This document shows, piece after piece, positions 9,817 to 18,822 of a stretch of DNA of 47,351 nt. The position numbers and the translations under genes are program-made. The notes beneath the pieces are model-generated. The model saw only the letters and a program-made list of their open reading frames with translations. It was not told the DNA's origin and ran no database searches. Location of the stretch: the NCBI GenBank assembly GCA_937928005.1, contig CALFVD010000137.1, positions 1 through 47,351 on the forward strand. Reading direction: 5' to 3'. The DNA is from an uncultured Neomegalonema sp. GTDB lineage: Bacteria; Pseudomonadota; Alphaproteobacteria; Rhodobacterales; Rhodobacteraceae. Within the stretch, counting starts at the first letter, position 1, and every line of letters starts with the position of its first letter.

Positions 9817-11015
9817 ATGGCCTTTCCGCTGACCGCGACGCAGCAGGGTTGCGTGCATTATCCGGTATTGTTGCCGTCCTTTCTGGGCATTTGGGCGGAG
9901 CAGGATGGGATCATGTCGATCCGGGGCAGATACTCGATGCCGAGAACCTGCTTGATCTTTATGGGGAGGATGTTCGCGCACGTGCTTTCGTCTTCGATGG
10001 CACGGGTTCGGGTGATCTATGCCTGCGGCCTGATCTGACATTATCGATCTGTCGCCATCACCTGATCCGTAGCCCACAGGCGGCTGAGGGGCGGTATCTG
10101 GCTAATGGTCCGGTCTTTCGTCGCCCGGTTGAGGGGGATGGTGAAGCGCGTGCAGCGCAGTTTACCCAGATTGGTGTTGAGTGCTTCGGCGGTGATGATC
10201 CCGTGCGGATTGAGGCGGATATTTTCACCCGAACCCAAACGGCATTGACGGAAGTTGGTTGCAAGGGGTTTGCGGTCGCGACGGGTGATCTTGGCATCTT
10301 ATTTTCGATGATTGATGCTGCGCCGATCCCGGATCGTTGGCGTGCGAGGCTCAAGCGTCATGTTTGGCGGCCCGCAAGGTTTCGCACCTTGCTGCATGAT
10401 CTGGCGGCGAGCGGTAGCGATGATCCGGGTCGCCTCGCTTTCCTGAAGGCTTTGGGAAATCTTGCGCCGGAGCAGGCGCAGGCAGCGGTATCGCATATGC
10501 TGTCGCTGTCGGAGACAAGCCATGTTGGCCTGCGCACCCATGAGGAGATTTCGGCCCGTTTTCTTGAGCAGGCCGAAGATGCGCGGTCGCATCCGTTATC
10601 AGATGAGATCGTCAGTGCCATTGAAACGGCGGCGGCACTGAAAGCGCCCTGCGATAAGGCGCTGGTCGCTCTGCGTGATTTGGCCGCCGCTACTGGCCTC
10701 GCCATTACCCCGGCATTGGAGCGGATGGAGTGCCGAATGGGGGTGTTGGAAGGGCTGGGTGTCGATGCGGCCTCGTTGCCCTTTGATGGGGATTTTGGGC
10801 GCAATCTGGAATATTATGATGGCTTCGTGTTCGAGTTCTACGATCCAACGCTTGCCACCACGCAAGGACGACGCGCCGCGCAATTGGCTGGGGGTGGGCG
10901 CTATGACGCGATGCTCCCCGCCGCCGCCCGTGCATTTGGTACTGCATCCCCCGCTGCGAAGACCGCTTTTGGGGCGGCGATCCGGCCCGAAACGGTGCTG
11001 GAAGTCATTGGCTGA
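9813..11015 (+). CDS. hisZ: ATP phosphoribosyltransferase regulatory subunit HisZ
   Basis: HisS paralogue that pairs with the short form of HisG to make the first enzyme of histidine synthesis. The 400-residue protein retains the synthetase fold ([34 protein letters not shown]) but has [14 protein letters not shown] where HisS has RGLDYYTG, so it should not charge tRNA. It overlaps hisS by four bases. In Rhodobacterales hisG usually follows directly; here the convergent znuA overlaps its last 11 bases, so hisG must lie elsewhere. Confidence 0.93.
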   Translation: MNGLSADRDAAGLRALSGIVAVLSGHLGGAGWDHVDPGQILDAENLLDLYGEDVRARAFVFDGTGSGDLCLRPDLTLSICRHHLIRSPQAAEGRYLANGPVFRRPVEGDGEARAAQFTQIGVECFGGDDPVRIEADIFTRTQTALTEVGCKGFAVATGDLGILFSMIDAAPIPDRWRARLKRHVWRPARFRTLLHDLAASGSDDPGRLAFLKALGNLAPEQAQAAVSHMLSLSETSHVGLRTHEEISARFLEQAEDARSHPLSDEIVSAIETAAALKAPCDKALVALRDLAAATGLAITPALERMECRMGVLEGLGVDAASLPFDGDFGRNLEYYDGFVFEFYDPTLATTQGRRAAQLAGGGRYDAMLPAAARAFGTASPAAKTAFGAAIRPETVLEVIG

Positions 11016-11895
11016 GACATTCAGCCATATCGGTCGCCATGCCCTTTATAAGGGCAGGATAGAGGCCCGGCCCTGGCTGTAATGTCGTGCCAAGAGGGTC
11101 GAGCCGGGCGACCCGAACCATGCCTTCGAGGCGTGCAATCATGCGCTGGGACGAATCTGGCTCCACGAATAGGCATTTGATATCCTTTTCCGCCAAGCGC
11201 GATAGCATTGCGCGCATCCGCTGTGGCCCCGGCTTATCGCCATCGCCCGATGAATGGGCAATCGCCGCCATCATGCCGAAACGGTCTTCAAAATAATGGA
11301 AAGCGTCGTGATCGACCGCGAAGTGGAAGTCGCGCACGGGTGTCAGGATTGTTTCCACATCATGCGACAGCGTAGTGAGCGCCGTCAGCGCGCCCTCCAT
11401 ATTTTGCGTGTAGCGTTCGGCATTCGAGGGATCGATATCCGAGAGTTGCGATGCAATCGCGGTCATCCAATTGATCGCATTCATGGGATCAAGCCATGCG
11501 TGGGGATCAATCTCGTCATCGCCGTGACCATGGTCGTGGTCATCATGCCCATGGTCATCGAATTCCTCACGCAATGGCAGTCTTTTTGTCTTGGGTAACG
11601 CCAATAGCGCCAGTGTTTGCGCCTTGCTGTGCGAAACCGGATCGGCCAGCCATGGCGTCAGGCCCGCGCCCATCCAGATGATCGTATCTGCCCCAGCAAG
11701 CGCCCGTGCCTGTGAGGGACGTAACGCTCCACCATGGGGGTTGCTGGACCCATTGAGCAGTAATACTGGCTCACCAATGCCTTCCATTACCATCGAAACC
11801 AGCGAATGAACCGGCGCAATATCCGTGACGACGCGCGGCGCATCCGCCATTGCAGGCGAGCACCACAGCATCAAAGCAATCGCAAATCGTTTCAT
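11005..11895 (-). CDS. znuA: Zinc ABC transporter substrate-binding protein
   Basis: Periplasmic cluster A-I binding protein delivering zinc to ZnuBC. The 296-residue protein has a signal peptide (about 1-18, cleavage after SPAMA), metal-ligand histidines in NPHG (54) and DPHAW (132), a third in AVDHDAFHYF, and a His/Asp-rich loop at 112-128 typical of ZnuA. The ATG at 11895 is chosen; a TTG directly before it adds one residue. It is divergent from zur with a Zur box between them. Its 3' end overlaps hisZ by 11 bases. Confidence 0.95.
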   Translation of the reverse strand: MKRFAIALMLWCSPAMADAPRVVTDIAPVHSLVSMVMEGIGEPVLLLNGSSNPHGGALRPSQARALAGADTIIWMGAGLTPWLADPVSHSKAQTLALLALPKTKRLPLREEFDDHGHDDHDHGHGDDEIDPHAWLDPMNAINWMTAIASQLSDIDPSNAERYTQNMEGALTALTTLSHDVETILTPVRDFHFAVDHDAFHYFEDRFGMMAAIAHSSGDGDKPGPQRMRAMLSRLAEKDIKCLFVEPDSSQRMIARLEGMVRVARLDPLGTTLQPGPGLYPALIKGMATDMAECLSQ

Positions 11896-11950
11896 CAACC
11901 ATACCTTTTACATAATGCTTGCGAAGATCATCGAATTCATATAGTTCGAG

Positions 11951-11965
11951 TGTTATAACATAACA
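11951..11965. promoter_or_regulatory. Zur box between znuA and zur-znuCB
   Basis: TGTTATAACATAACA lies between the divergent znuA and zur starts. The alphaproteobacterial Zur motif core, as I recall it, is TGTTATANTATAACA, which this matches at all but one specified position. Zn-loaded Zur bound here would repress both transcripts, so the uptake genes and their regulator respond together to zinc limitation. Confidence 0.85.
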
Positions 11966-11981
11966 ATATAGAAAATGGCCT

Positions 11982-12464
11982 TTGTCCGATACGCACCCCT
12001 TTGAACGCCATGACCATGCCGCCTGCCGTGATAATGCGCTGGCGCAGGCCGAGGCGATTTGCGCCGAACGAGGGCTACGCCTGACACCCATCCGCCTTCG
12101 TGTGCTTGAAATCCTGCTCGAATCCCATGCCGCCCTTGGCGCATATGATGTGCTTGAGCGTCTTCGTGCTGAAGGCCATGCGGCCCAACCGCCCGTCGCT
12201 TACCGCGCGCTTGATTTCCTCGTCGAGCATGGCTTTGCCCATCGTATCGCGCGTTTGAGCGCGTTCGTTGCCTGCCATCATCCTGCCGGATGCCATGCGC
12301 CCGCTTTTCTCATTTGCCGGGCCTGCAATCTGGTTGCCGAAGCGCAGACGCCGCCGAAGCAGGGCGCGCTTGCCCGTGATGCACAAGCATTGGGGTTTGA
12401 GATCGAAGAAGCGGTGGTCGAAGCGCAGGGATTATGCCCCGCCTGCAATACAGCATCGAAATGA
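11982..12464 (+). CDS. zur: Zinc uptake regulator Zur (Fur family)
   Basis: Fur-family repressor of 160 residues with a winged-helix N-domain (LRLTPIRLRVLEILL, AYDVLERLRAEG) and a zinc-binding C-domain with FVACHHPAGCHAPAFLICRAC and a second Cys pair in CPAC near the end. Zinc specificity is inferred from the znu neighbours and the Zur box just upstream. The start is a TTG at 11982; no in-frame ATG or GTG exists near, and an in-frame stop lies 21 bases upstream. The stop overlaps znuC (ATGA). Confidence 0.92.
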   Translation: MSDTHPFERHDHAACRDNALAQAEAICAERGLRLTPIRLRVLEILLESHAALGAYDVLERLRAEGHAAQPPVAYRALDFLVEHGFAHRIARLSAFVACHHPAGCHAPAFLICRACNLVAEAQTPPKQGALARDAQALGFEIEEAVVEAQGLCPACNTASK

Positions 12465-13198
12465 GCTTGCTTGCAGCCCACAACCTCGCCGTTCGCCTTG
12501 ATGGCCGGACCATCCTTTCCGGGGTCGATTTTTCGATCCAAGCAGGGGAAATCGTCACGGTGGTCGGCCCGAATGGTTCCGGTAAGTCAACTTTCATGCG
12601 TGCTCTCATCGGCGCGCTTACGCCTTCATCAGGGCAGGTAACGCGCCGAAATAACCTGAAAATCGGATATGTTCCGCAACGCCTGCATATCGATCCGACC
12701 TTGCCGATTACCGTCGCTCGTTTTCTTAATTTACCCGTTCGCCGCCCTAATTCGGCTATTGCCGCTACGCTCGACGAAGTTGGGTTGCCCGATATTGCGA
12801 CGCAGCAGATGACGACTCTGTCGGGGGGGCAGTTCCAGCGTGTTCTGCTTGCCCGTGCCTTGCTCGCATCCCCTGATATTCTCGTTCTCGATGAACCGAC
12901 ACAGGGACTTGATCAACCCGGTATTGCAGCATTCTATCGCCTGATTGATGCTGTGCGGGGGCGGCTGGGCTGTGCGGTGCTGATGGTTAGTCACGATCTG
13001 CATGTGGTAATGAGCGCGTCTGACCGGGTGATCTGCATCAATGGTCACATCTGCTGTGAAGGCGCACCGACGGCGGTTTCATCCGCCCCCGAATACCAAG
13101 AGATGTTTGGGTTGGGTACGCAAGGGGCGCTGGCATTGTACCAGCACGCCCACGACCATAACCACGAAGGCTGTACCCATGGGGAAGCCGCAGAATGA
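12461..13198 (+). CDS. znuC: Zinc ABC transporter ATP-binding protein
   Basis: ATPase of the ZnuABC importer. The 245-residue protein has Walker A GPNGSGKST (36-44), signature LSGGQ, Walker B ILVLDEPTQGLD, and the switch histidine in MVSHDLH. The C-terminus is His-rich (HAHDHNHEGCTHG), common in ZnuC and possibly a metal sensor. The ATG at 12461 overlaps the zur stop by four bases and gives the family N-terminus; an in-frame start nine codons earlier lies inside zur. It overlaps znuB by four bases. Confidence 0.95.
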   Translation: MSLLAAHNLAVRLDGRTILSGVDFSIQAGEIVTVVGPNGSGKSTFMRALIGALTPSSGQVTRRNNLKIGYVPQRLHIDPTLPITVARFLNLPVRRPNSAIAATLDEVGLPDIATQQMTTLSGGQFQRVLLARALLASPDILVLDEPTQGLDQPGIAAFYRLIDAVRGRLGCAVLMVSHDLHVVMSASDRVICINGHICCEGAPTAVSSAPEYQEMFGLGTQGALALYQHAHDHNHEGCTHGEAAE

Positions 13199-14016
13199 TC
13201 CTCGATACGCTTTTGATTCAAACGGTTCTTGCAGGGGTCGGCATCGCCCTTGCTGCGGGTCCGCTAGGGTGTTTTGTCGTCTGGCGGCGGATGGCTTATT
13301 TCGGTGACGCCACGGCCCATGCCGCTATCCTAGGGGTGGCGTTTGCGCTTACTTTCGAGGTTTCAATTGCGTTCGGTGTTCTTCTTACGGCGGTCGCGAT
13401 GGCGCTTGGCGTCTTTGCATTGTCAGGGCGGGGATTGGCCATCGATACGTTGCTAGGGGTTGGCGCGCATTCGGCGTTGGCGGTTGGTATCCTCGCCATT
13501 GCCCTGACCGGCGCGCGGGGTGTGGATATCGAAGCGTATCTGTTCGGTGATATACTTGCGGTTGGTCCTGTCGATATCGGTATCATCTGGGGTGGAGCGA
13601 CAGTGTTGGTCGGTGTTCTGGTTTGGCGATGGTCATCGCTTCTGACTGCAACTCTCAGTGATGATCTGGCCTATGCCGAAGGTGTCTCGCCCTCGCGTGA
13701 GCGTCTGATCCTGATGCTGGCTGTCGCGTTACTCGTTGGTATTGCGATCAAGGTCGTCGGAGCATTGCTCGTGACCGCGCTATTAATCATACCCGCCGCC
13801 ACCGCCCGCGCGGTTGCGCGCACACCTGAAGGAATGGCCGCACTCGCCGCATTGCTGGCGGCTTCAGCGGCGCTGTTTGGATTACTGGCGGCGTTCGAGT
13901 GGGACACCCCTGCTGGTCCAACCATCGTCGCCGTCAGCGCCGCTGGTTTCATCCTGTCGCTACCCGTTTCAGCATTGCTGCGTGTTGGTGGTCAGAACGG
14001 AATCATAAATCGCTAG
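13195..14016 (+). CDS. znuB: Zinc ABC transporter permease
   Basis: Inner-membrane permease of the ABC-3 family, 273 residues with about eight hydrophobic helices. Family segments include VWRRMAYFGDATAHAAILG near 29-47, GVGAHSALAVG, and the cytoplasmic-loop/late-helix stretch AYAEGVSP and VVGALLVTALLIIPAATAR. It is the last gene of zur-znuC-znuB. A GCCTGA/TCAGGC hairpin about 30 bases after the stop has no T-run. Confidence 0.95.
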   Translation: MILDTLLIQTVLAGVGIALAAGPLGCFVVWRRMAYFGDATAHAAILGVAFALTFEVSIAFGVLLTAVAMALGVFALSGRGLAIDTLLGVGAHSALAVGILAIALTGARGVDIEAYLFGDILAVGPVDIGIIWGGATVLVGVLVWRWSSLLTATLSDDLAYAEGVSPSRERLILMLAVALLVGIAIKVVGALLVTALLIIPAATARAVARTPEGMAALAALLAASAALFGLLAAFEWDTPAGPTIVAVSAAGFILSLPVSALLRVGGQNGIINR

Positions 14017-14068
14017 AGTGATCCGCGATCATGTCGAAGAGTGAAGCGCCTGACTGATTACGCTTGCA

Positions 14069-16111
14069 TCAGGCCCGCGTGCGTCGTCTTCGCCGTCCGC
14101 CTTCGCCGGTGCCGGGGGGTGGTGAGGGTGCTGTGTCTGGTATTCGTGCTATTTTGCGTAGGCGAGGGTATGGCGCGGTTTTATGGGGGATGGCCATTGC
14201 CTCGATAAAGTGATCCTGAAACTTGGGCGCGATGGCGGTTTCGACCTTTTCGATCTGCGTTACGATCTGTTCTATCTCCGAGCGTTTGGCTGCGTTGAGT
14301 AACGCAATTCGTGCGCCGGTTCCGGCGGCATTGCCCGCCGAGCGTACGTTTTCGACCGTGCAATCGGGGATCATGCCCAAGACCATCGCATGCATGGGTG
14401 AGATATGCGCCCCGAAAGCCCCCGCGAGCGTGACGCGGTCGACCTGCTCAATGCCCATTTCATCCATGAGAAGCTGGCATCCGGCATAGAGAGCGGCTTT
14501 TGCAAGCTGGATCGCGCGTACGTCGTTTTGCGTGACCATGATGCGTTGCGCGCCCTCATGGATCAGATAGGAGAAGGTGCGGCCTTCGGAAAATACGCGG
14601 TTCGTCTTTTCACATAGGTTGCCCCGTACCACACCATCGATATCGATCACATCGGCGAGGCGCATCTCGGCTATTGCTTCGATGATGCCTGATCCTGCAA
14701 TGCCGGTGACGCCGGTGCTTGCGGTTGCCGCCTCGAAACCGGGGTCGTCAGACCAGAGGTCACAGCCGATGACCTTGAAGCGTGCTTCCTTGGTGTCGGG
14801 ATCGATGCGGATGCGTTCGATGGCCCCCGGTGCGGCGCGCTGGCCGCATGATATCTGTGCGCCTTCAAAGGCGGGGCCGGTAGGTGAGGAGCAGGCGAGC
14901 AGTTTGTCTTTGTTGCCTAGTACGATTTCGGCATTTGTGCCCACATCAACGATCAGGACAATCTCTTCTGACTTATATGGCTCCTCGGCCAATACGACCG
15001 CCGCCGCATCCGCCCCCACATGTCCCGCGATGCAGGGCAGGGTATAGACGCGCGCATCGGGGTTGGCATTGGTGATATCCAATTCACTGGCCCAGAATAC
15101 CATTCCTTCACCCGCCGCCAATGCGAATGGTGCGCCGCCTAGTTCCACTGGGTCGATCCCCAAGAGCAGGTGGTGCATGACTGGATTGCCGACGAAGGTA
15201 CATTCGAGGATGTCCTCAATGTCGATCAACCCTTGTGCTGCGACCTGACCAAGCAGGACATTGATCGCTTCGCGCACGGCGGTCGTCATCTGCGCGGCAC
15301 CTTCGGGGTTCATCATCGAGTATGAAACGCGGCTCATCAAATCTTCGCCGAAGCGGATTTGTGGGTTCATTAATCCGGCTGATGCAACGGTTTTGCCCGT
15401 GCGTAGGTCCGATAGGTGACAGGCGACCGTGGTTGAGCCGATATCGAATGCTGCGCCGTAGATCGTGCCTTCATAGAAGCCGGGCCAAACGCTGACGATG
15501 CGTCCGCGTTGCCGCCTACGCCCGAAATGAACGGCACAGGTAACACACCATTTCCCGTCGCGTAGGGCGCGTTGTAGCCCCTGCATGATGCGTAGATCGG
15601 CGATTAAGTCGTCGAGTTCCCATTGCTCCTTGAGGGCTTCTTTCAGCCTCTCAAGATCCGAAGAAGGGTCATGCATGTCCGGTTCGCGCACTTCGACGTA
15701 GAAAAGCTGTGTCGCGGGGTCGAGTTCGATGACACGATCATCGGCATCCTTGCGCACGACCTGTTTATGGACCTGACTTTCTGCGGGCACGTCGATGACG
15801 ATATTGCCCTCGATCTTTGCCTGACAGCCGAGCCTTCGGCCTTCTTTCAAGCCGCGTTTGTCTTTGTAGCGTTGCTCGACCGAATTCCACTCAGACAATG
15901 CGCCTTCTTCTGCGACCACGCCATGCTTTGAGAATTCACCGTAGGATGGTGTAATCTGACAGCGTGAACAGATGCCACGCCCCCCGCAGACGGAATCGAG
16001 ATCGACTCCTAATTCGCGGGCGGCTTGAAGGACAGGTGTGCCCACGGGAAAGCGCCCCCGCTTGCCCGAAGGCGTAAAAACCACGAGGGGGTTTGCGGGT
16101 CCGTAGGTCAT
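14069..16111 (-). CDS. RamA-like reductive activator of corrinoid proteins (ferredoxin + ASKHA domain)
   Basis: The 680-residue protein has an N-terminal [2Fe-2S] ferredoxin domain with Cys42, Cys48, Cys51 and Cys96 (VCGGRGICSRC...LGC), a linker, and a C-terminal ASKHA ATPase domain (DUF4445) with FDIGSTTVA, IVDVGTNAEI, GIAGSGIIEAI and TLAGAFGAH. Relatives use ATP to drive low-potential reduction of Co(II) corrinoid proteins in methyl-transfer systems for methylamines, betaine and aromatic methyl ethers. ATG 16111 follows GGAGCTGATA. No corrinoid protein or methyltransferase is adjacent, so its partner is unknown. The C-terminus is odd: a Pro/Gly stretch ending in GGRRRRRTRA. Confidence 0.9.
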   Translation of the reverse strand: MTYGPANPLVVFTPSGKRGRFPVGTPVLQAARELGVDLDSVCGGRGICSRCQITPSYGEFSKHGVVAEEGALSEWNSVEQRYKDKRGLKEGRRLGCQAKIEGNIVIDVPAESQVHKQVVRKDADDRVIELDPATQLFYVEVREPDMHDPSSDLERLKEALKEQWELDDLIADLRIMQGLQRALRDGKWCVTCAVHFGRRRQRGRIVSVWPGFYEGTIYGAAFDIGSTTVACHLSDLRTGKTVASAGLMNPQIRFGEDLMSRVSYSMMNPEGAAQMTTAVREAINVLLGQVAAQGLIDIEDILECTFVGNPVMHHLLLGIDPVELGGAPFALAAGEGMVFWASELDITNANPDARVYTLPCIAGHVGADAAAVVLAEEPYKSEEIVLIVDVGTNAEIVLGNKDKLLACSSPTGPAFEGAQISCGQRAAPGAIERIRIDPDTKEARFKVIGCDLWSDDPGFEAATASTGVTGIAGSGIIEAIAEMRLADVIDIDGVVRGNLCEKTNRVFSEGRTFSYLIHEGAQRIMVTQNDVRAIQLAKAALYAGCQLLMDEMGIEQVDRVTLAGAFGAHISPMHAMVLGMIPDCTVENVRSAGNAAGTGARIALLNAAKRSEIEQIVTQIEKVETAIAPKFQDHFIEAMAIPHKTAPYPRLRKIARIPDTAPSPPPGTGEGGRRRRRTRA

Positions 16112-16265
16112 TATCAGCTCCGAAAGAGAGTTCGTTCGAGTCATGGAGGACGTTGGCGTTTAACAAACATTTATCAAAGTCTTCTTTCGACCTGAAAAGC
16201 ACGTAAAACGACGCAAGGGCGACCTATTATTCGTTTGCCGCCCTCGACCAAGGAGAAACTTGCCG

Positions 16266-17141
16266 ATGTTGGATCGCCGTTACGTTCTCGCGGGGCTTGC
16301 CATAGGGGCCGCATCGAGTGCGCTGCCCGCTTTTGGGATGGGCGGCGTTTCCGTGCCCGCAATCGGTATGGGCACATGGTTGACTTTCGATGTTGGCAAT
16401 GATCGCGCCGCATGCGATGGGCGGGCCGATGTCTTGCGGGCATTTTTTGATGCGGGTGGACGGATGATCGATTCGTCGCCCATGTACGGTTCATCCGAGG
16501 ATGTGTTGGGCTATTGCCTTGAACAGATTAGCAATGCGCCCGTCTATGCGGCGAGCAAGGTTTGGATACCAGCAGTTGATCTAGGTGACGAGCAGATGGA
16601 AGCGTCGCGGTCCCTTTGGCGTATTCCCCGCTTTGATTTGATGCAGGTACATAATCTACTGGGATATGAAGGGCATATCGAGACGCTGCGGAGCATGAAG
16701 GCGGCGGGAGAGGTTGGCGCTATCGGCATCACCACATCGCATGGTCGCCGCCATGGTCGCTTTGCTGAGATCATGGAGCGGGACGATACGCTCGATACGG
16801 TGCAATTCACCTACAATATGATCGACCGGGAAGCGGAAGCGCGCCTGCTGCCCCTCGCCCGCGAGCGGGGTTTGTCGGTCATTATCAACCGTCCGTTTCA
16901 GCGCGGGGCGCTCATCAGGCGATTGCAGGGCAAACCGCTACCGCCCTTCGCCGCTGAATTGGGCATTATGAGTTGGCCGCAATATCTGCTCAAATGGGTG
17001 ATCTCGCATCCCGCCGTTACCGTCGCCGTTCCCGCAACTTCCAGCGTTGTGCATATGCGGGAGAATATGGCGATGCTCACGACGCCGATGCCTGATACGG
17101 CAACCCGTGTACGGATGCTCAAATGGGTGCGTAATCTCTGA
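16266..17141 (+). CDS. Aldo/keto reductase with Tat signal peptide
   Basis: The 291-residue protein begins MLDRRYVLAGLAIGAASSA, a twin-arginine signal, so it is probably exported folded to the periplasm. The aldo/keto-reductase barrel shows the catalytic Tyr in DSSPMYGSS, Lys in YAASKVW and His in DLMQVHN. AAGGAG lies ten bases before ATG 16266; a TTG at 16260 is too close to it. The stop overlaps the start of the small membrane protein (TGATG), implying coupling. The substrate and how a periplasmic NADPH-type fold is supplied with cofactor are unknown. Confidence 0.87.
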   Translation: MLDRRYVLAGLAIGAASSALPAFGMGGVSVPAIGMGTWLTFDVGNDRAACDGRADVLRAFFDAGGRMIDSSPMYGSSEDVLGYCLEQISNAPVYAASKVWIPAVDLGDEQMEASRSLWRIPRFDLMQVHNLLGYEGHIETLRSMKAAGEVGAIGITTSHGRRHGRFAEIMERDDTLDTVQFTYNMIDREAEARLLPLARERGLSVIINRPFQRGALIRRLQGKPLPPFAAELGIMSWPQYLLKWVISHPAVTVAVPATSSVVHMRENMAMLTTPMPDTATRVRMLKWVRNL

Positions 17142-17530
17142 TGGTGGACTTTATCGAACGAACCATCCGCCGTAGCCTGCGTGCCCGAATCCTGCGGTTT
17201 TTTGGGATATCGTCTTTTGCGTCGATGCTGGTGTGTGGCGTGATTGATATGGTTGTTTCATCCGGGACGGGAGCCATGATCTTCCGCCCTTTGGGCAAGT
17301 TCTGGATGTCGCTGCATGAAGGCAGTTTGCAATCGCTCCATGCCAGCCTTTACGAAAACGGAATGTCGTGGCTATGGACAGGATTGCTACTGCCAATCCT
17401 GTCGCAGGCCGCAATCGTGGTTTTCGGTTGTCTTGCGATGCTGTTTCTTGCATTGGCGTGGGCAATACCGGGCGATCCCCGGCACAGGAGAGAAGACCAT
17501 GACCCTCGATACGATAGAAGACGCCATTAA
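17141..17530 (+). CDS. Small membrane protein, unknown function
   Basis: The 129-residue protein has two or three hydrophobic helices (about 22-48, then a pair or one long segment about 78-112) and a basic, charged C-terminus. It overlaps the aldo/keto reductase stop (TGATG) and its own 3' end overlaps the next start by about 32 bases. Tight coupling to the Tat-exported reductase suggests a membrane partner, but no family was recognised and no function is proposed. Confidence 0.65.
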   Translation: MVDFIERTIRRSLRARILRFFGISSFASMLVCGVIDMVVSSGTGAMIFRPLGKFWMSLHEGSLQSLHASLYENGMSWLWTGLLLPILSQAAIVVFGCLAMLFLALAWAIPGDPRHRREDHDPRYDRRRH

Positions 17531-18584
17531 AGCGATTGCGAACGGTGAATGCGTCGTCGTTGTGGATGATGAGGATCGCGAGAACGAGGGCGATTTGGTC
17601 ATGGCCGCGTCCAAAGTGTCGAAGGAATCGATGGCCTTCATCATCCGCGCAGGGGGGCTTGTCTGTGCGCCTATCACTGCCGCAGAAGCGCGCCGCCTGA
17701 AATTGGAGCCCATGGCTCGTGAGAACGATGCGCCTTTGGCCACGGCTTTCACCGTCTCCATCGATTATCGCGAAGACCTGACTACTGGTATTTCTGCCGC
17801 TGAACGCACTTCGACCGTTCGTGCGTTGGCCAATAACAATGTGCAGGCCGAGGATTTTGTACGCCCCGGCCATATCTTTCCGCTGGTGGCCAAGGATGGC
17901 GGCGTGCTCATGCGCTCCGGCCATACCGAGGCGGCGGTTGATTTGGCGCGGCTCGCCGGGGAGCCACCCGCCGGGGTGATCTGCGAGATTTTGGGGCAAG
18001 ATGGCGAGACGCTGAAAGGCGAACCGCTATTTGCCTATGCGCAGGAGAATGGGCTGAAAGTCATCTCCATCGCCGATCTAATCCAATATCGGCAACAACG
18101 TGAAAAACTGGTATCGCGGGTGGCTGAATTCACCATCGAGACGGAATTTGGCACTGCGCAGGCCATTGTCTATTCGACACCATTCGATAACGAGCATCAT
18201 ATCGCGCTGGTCTATGGCGATATTGGTGAGGGCGGTGATGTATTGACGCGGCTACACCGCGAATCTCTGCTTGAGGATGTATTCGGTGGATCGAAGCGCA
18301 CGATTGCGGAGGTGCAGCGGCGTATCGCCAAAGAAGGGAAAGGCGTGGTCGTCTATTTACGCGAAGGGGCGACCGGCGTGACTGTTGATCCGCCTTCATG
18401 GGAGGATGGCGTGACCGCAACCTCCATCGAGCGGTCGCAGAATTGGGTTGATGTGGGCCTTGGAGCACAGATTCTGCGCGATCTTGGCGTAAACACAATC
18501 CGCTTGCTGGCCTCGCAGGAACGTCAATATGTTGGGTTGTCCGGTTTTGGGATTACGATAGCCGACACTGAAATCATGCCATAA
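17499..18584 (+). CDS. ribB: 3,4-dihydroxy-2-butanone-4-phosphate synthase with degenerate GTP-cyclohydrolase-II-like domain (RibBX type)
   Basis: The N-terminal half is RibB, which makes 3,4-dihydroxy-2-butanone 4-phosphate from ribulose 5-phosphate for riboflavin, with the active-site DDEDRENEGDLV (23-34), GLVCAPI and RSGHTEAAVDLARLAG. The C-terminal half has the GCHII fold but lacks the zinc cysteines: where RibA has 'ECLTGD...LRCDCG' this reads RESLLEDVFGGSKRT, and the 'RQEGRNIG' loop is shortened to REGATGV. That matches the RibBX class, where GCHII activity is lost. ATG 17499 follows AGGAGAGAAGACC; upstream in-frame codons lie in the membrane-protein gene. Confidence 0.9.
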   Translation: MTLDTIEDAIKAIANGECVVVVDDEDRENEGDLVMAASKVSKESMAFIIRAGGLVCAPITAAEARRLKLEPMARENDAPLATAFTVSIDYREDLTTGISAAERTSTVRALANNNVQAEDFVRPGHIFPLVAKDGGVLMRSGHTEAAVDLARLAGEPPAGVICEILGQDGETLKGEPLFAYAQENGLKVISIADLIQYRQQREKLVSRVAEFTIETEFGTAQAIVYSTPFDNEHHIALVYGDIGEGGDVLTRLHRESLLEDVFGGSKRTIAEVQRRIAKEGKGVVVYLREGATGVTVDPPSWEDGVTATSIERSQNWVDVGLGAQILRDLGVNTIRLLASQERQYVGLSGFGITIADTEIMP

Positions 18585-18614
18585 AAAAACGGCGACCCAA
18601 GATGGGCCGCCGTT
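18583..18614 (-). terminator. Terminator hairpin between convergent ribB and tadA
   Basis: AACGGCG (18588-18594) pairs with CGCCGTT (18608-18614), extended inside by CCCA/TGGG. On the minus strand it is followed by a run of seven T, so it best serves transcripts coming from tadA, although it starts at the ribB stop codon and may act both ways. The run of about 200 bases up to the tadA stop (18615-18822) is strikingly AT-rich and holds no gene I can see. Confidence 0.6.
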
Positions 18615-18822
18615 AAAGTGGAGATGGAGTTGGTGTAACGCTTTGAAATGTTTCGCCTGAAACTGCGCCCAAAAAAGGGCAGGTCGTGTCGTTTTTGCTG
18701 AAAAGCTTAGTTTTTTTAAGGGTTTAAATCTCATACCTAGAAAACTTATCAAGGTGTTTTTCAAATATTAGAAAGCCTTACGAAAAACAGTTAATATAGA
18801 ACATTAACCATTATTAATCATT

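Noticed and set aside
18791..18817. TTAA-spaced words resembling CtrA sites in the AT-rich gap
   Set aside because: Spacings are six and nine bases rather than seven, and the gap lies between convergent genes with no promoter to control.
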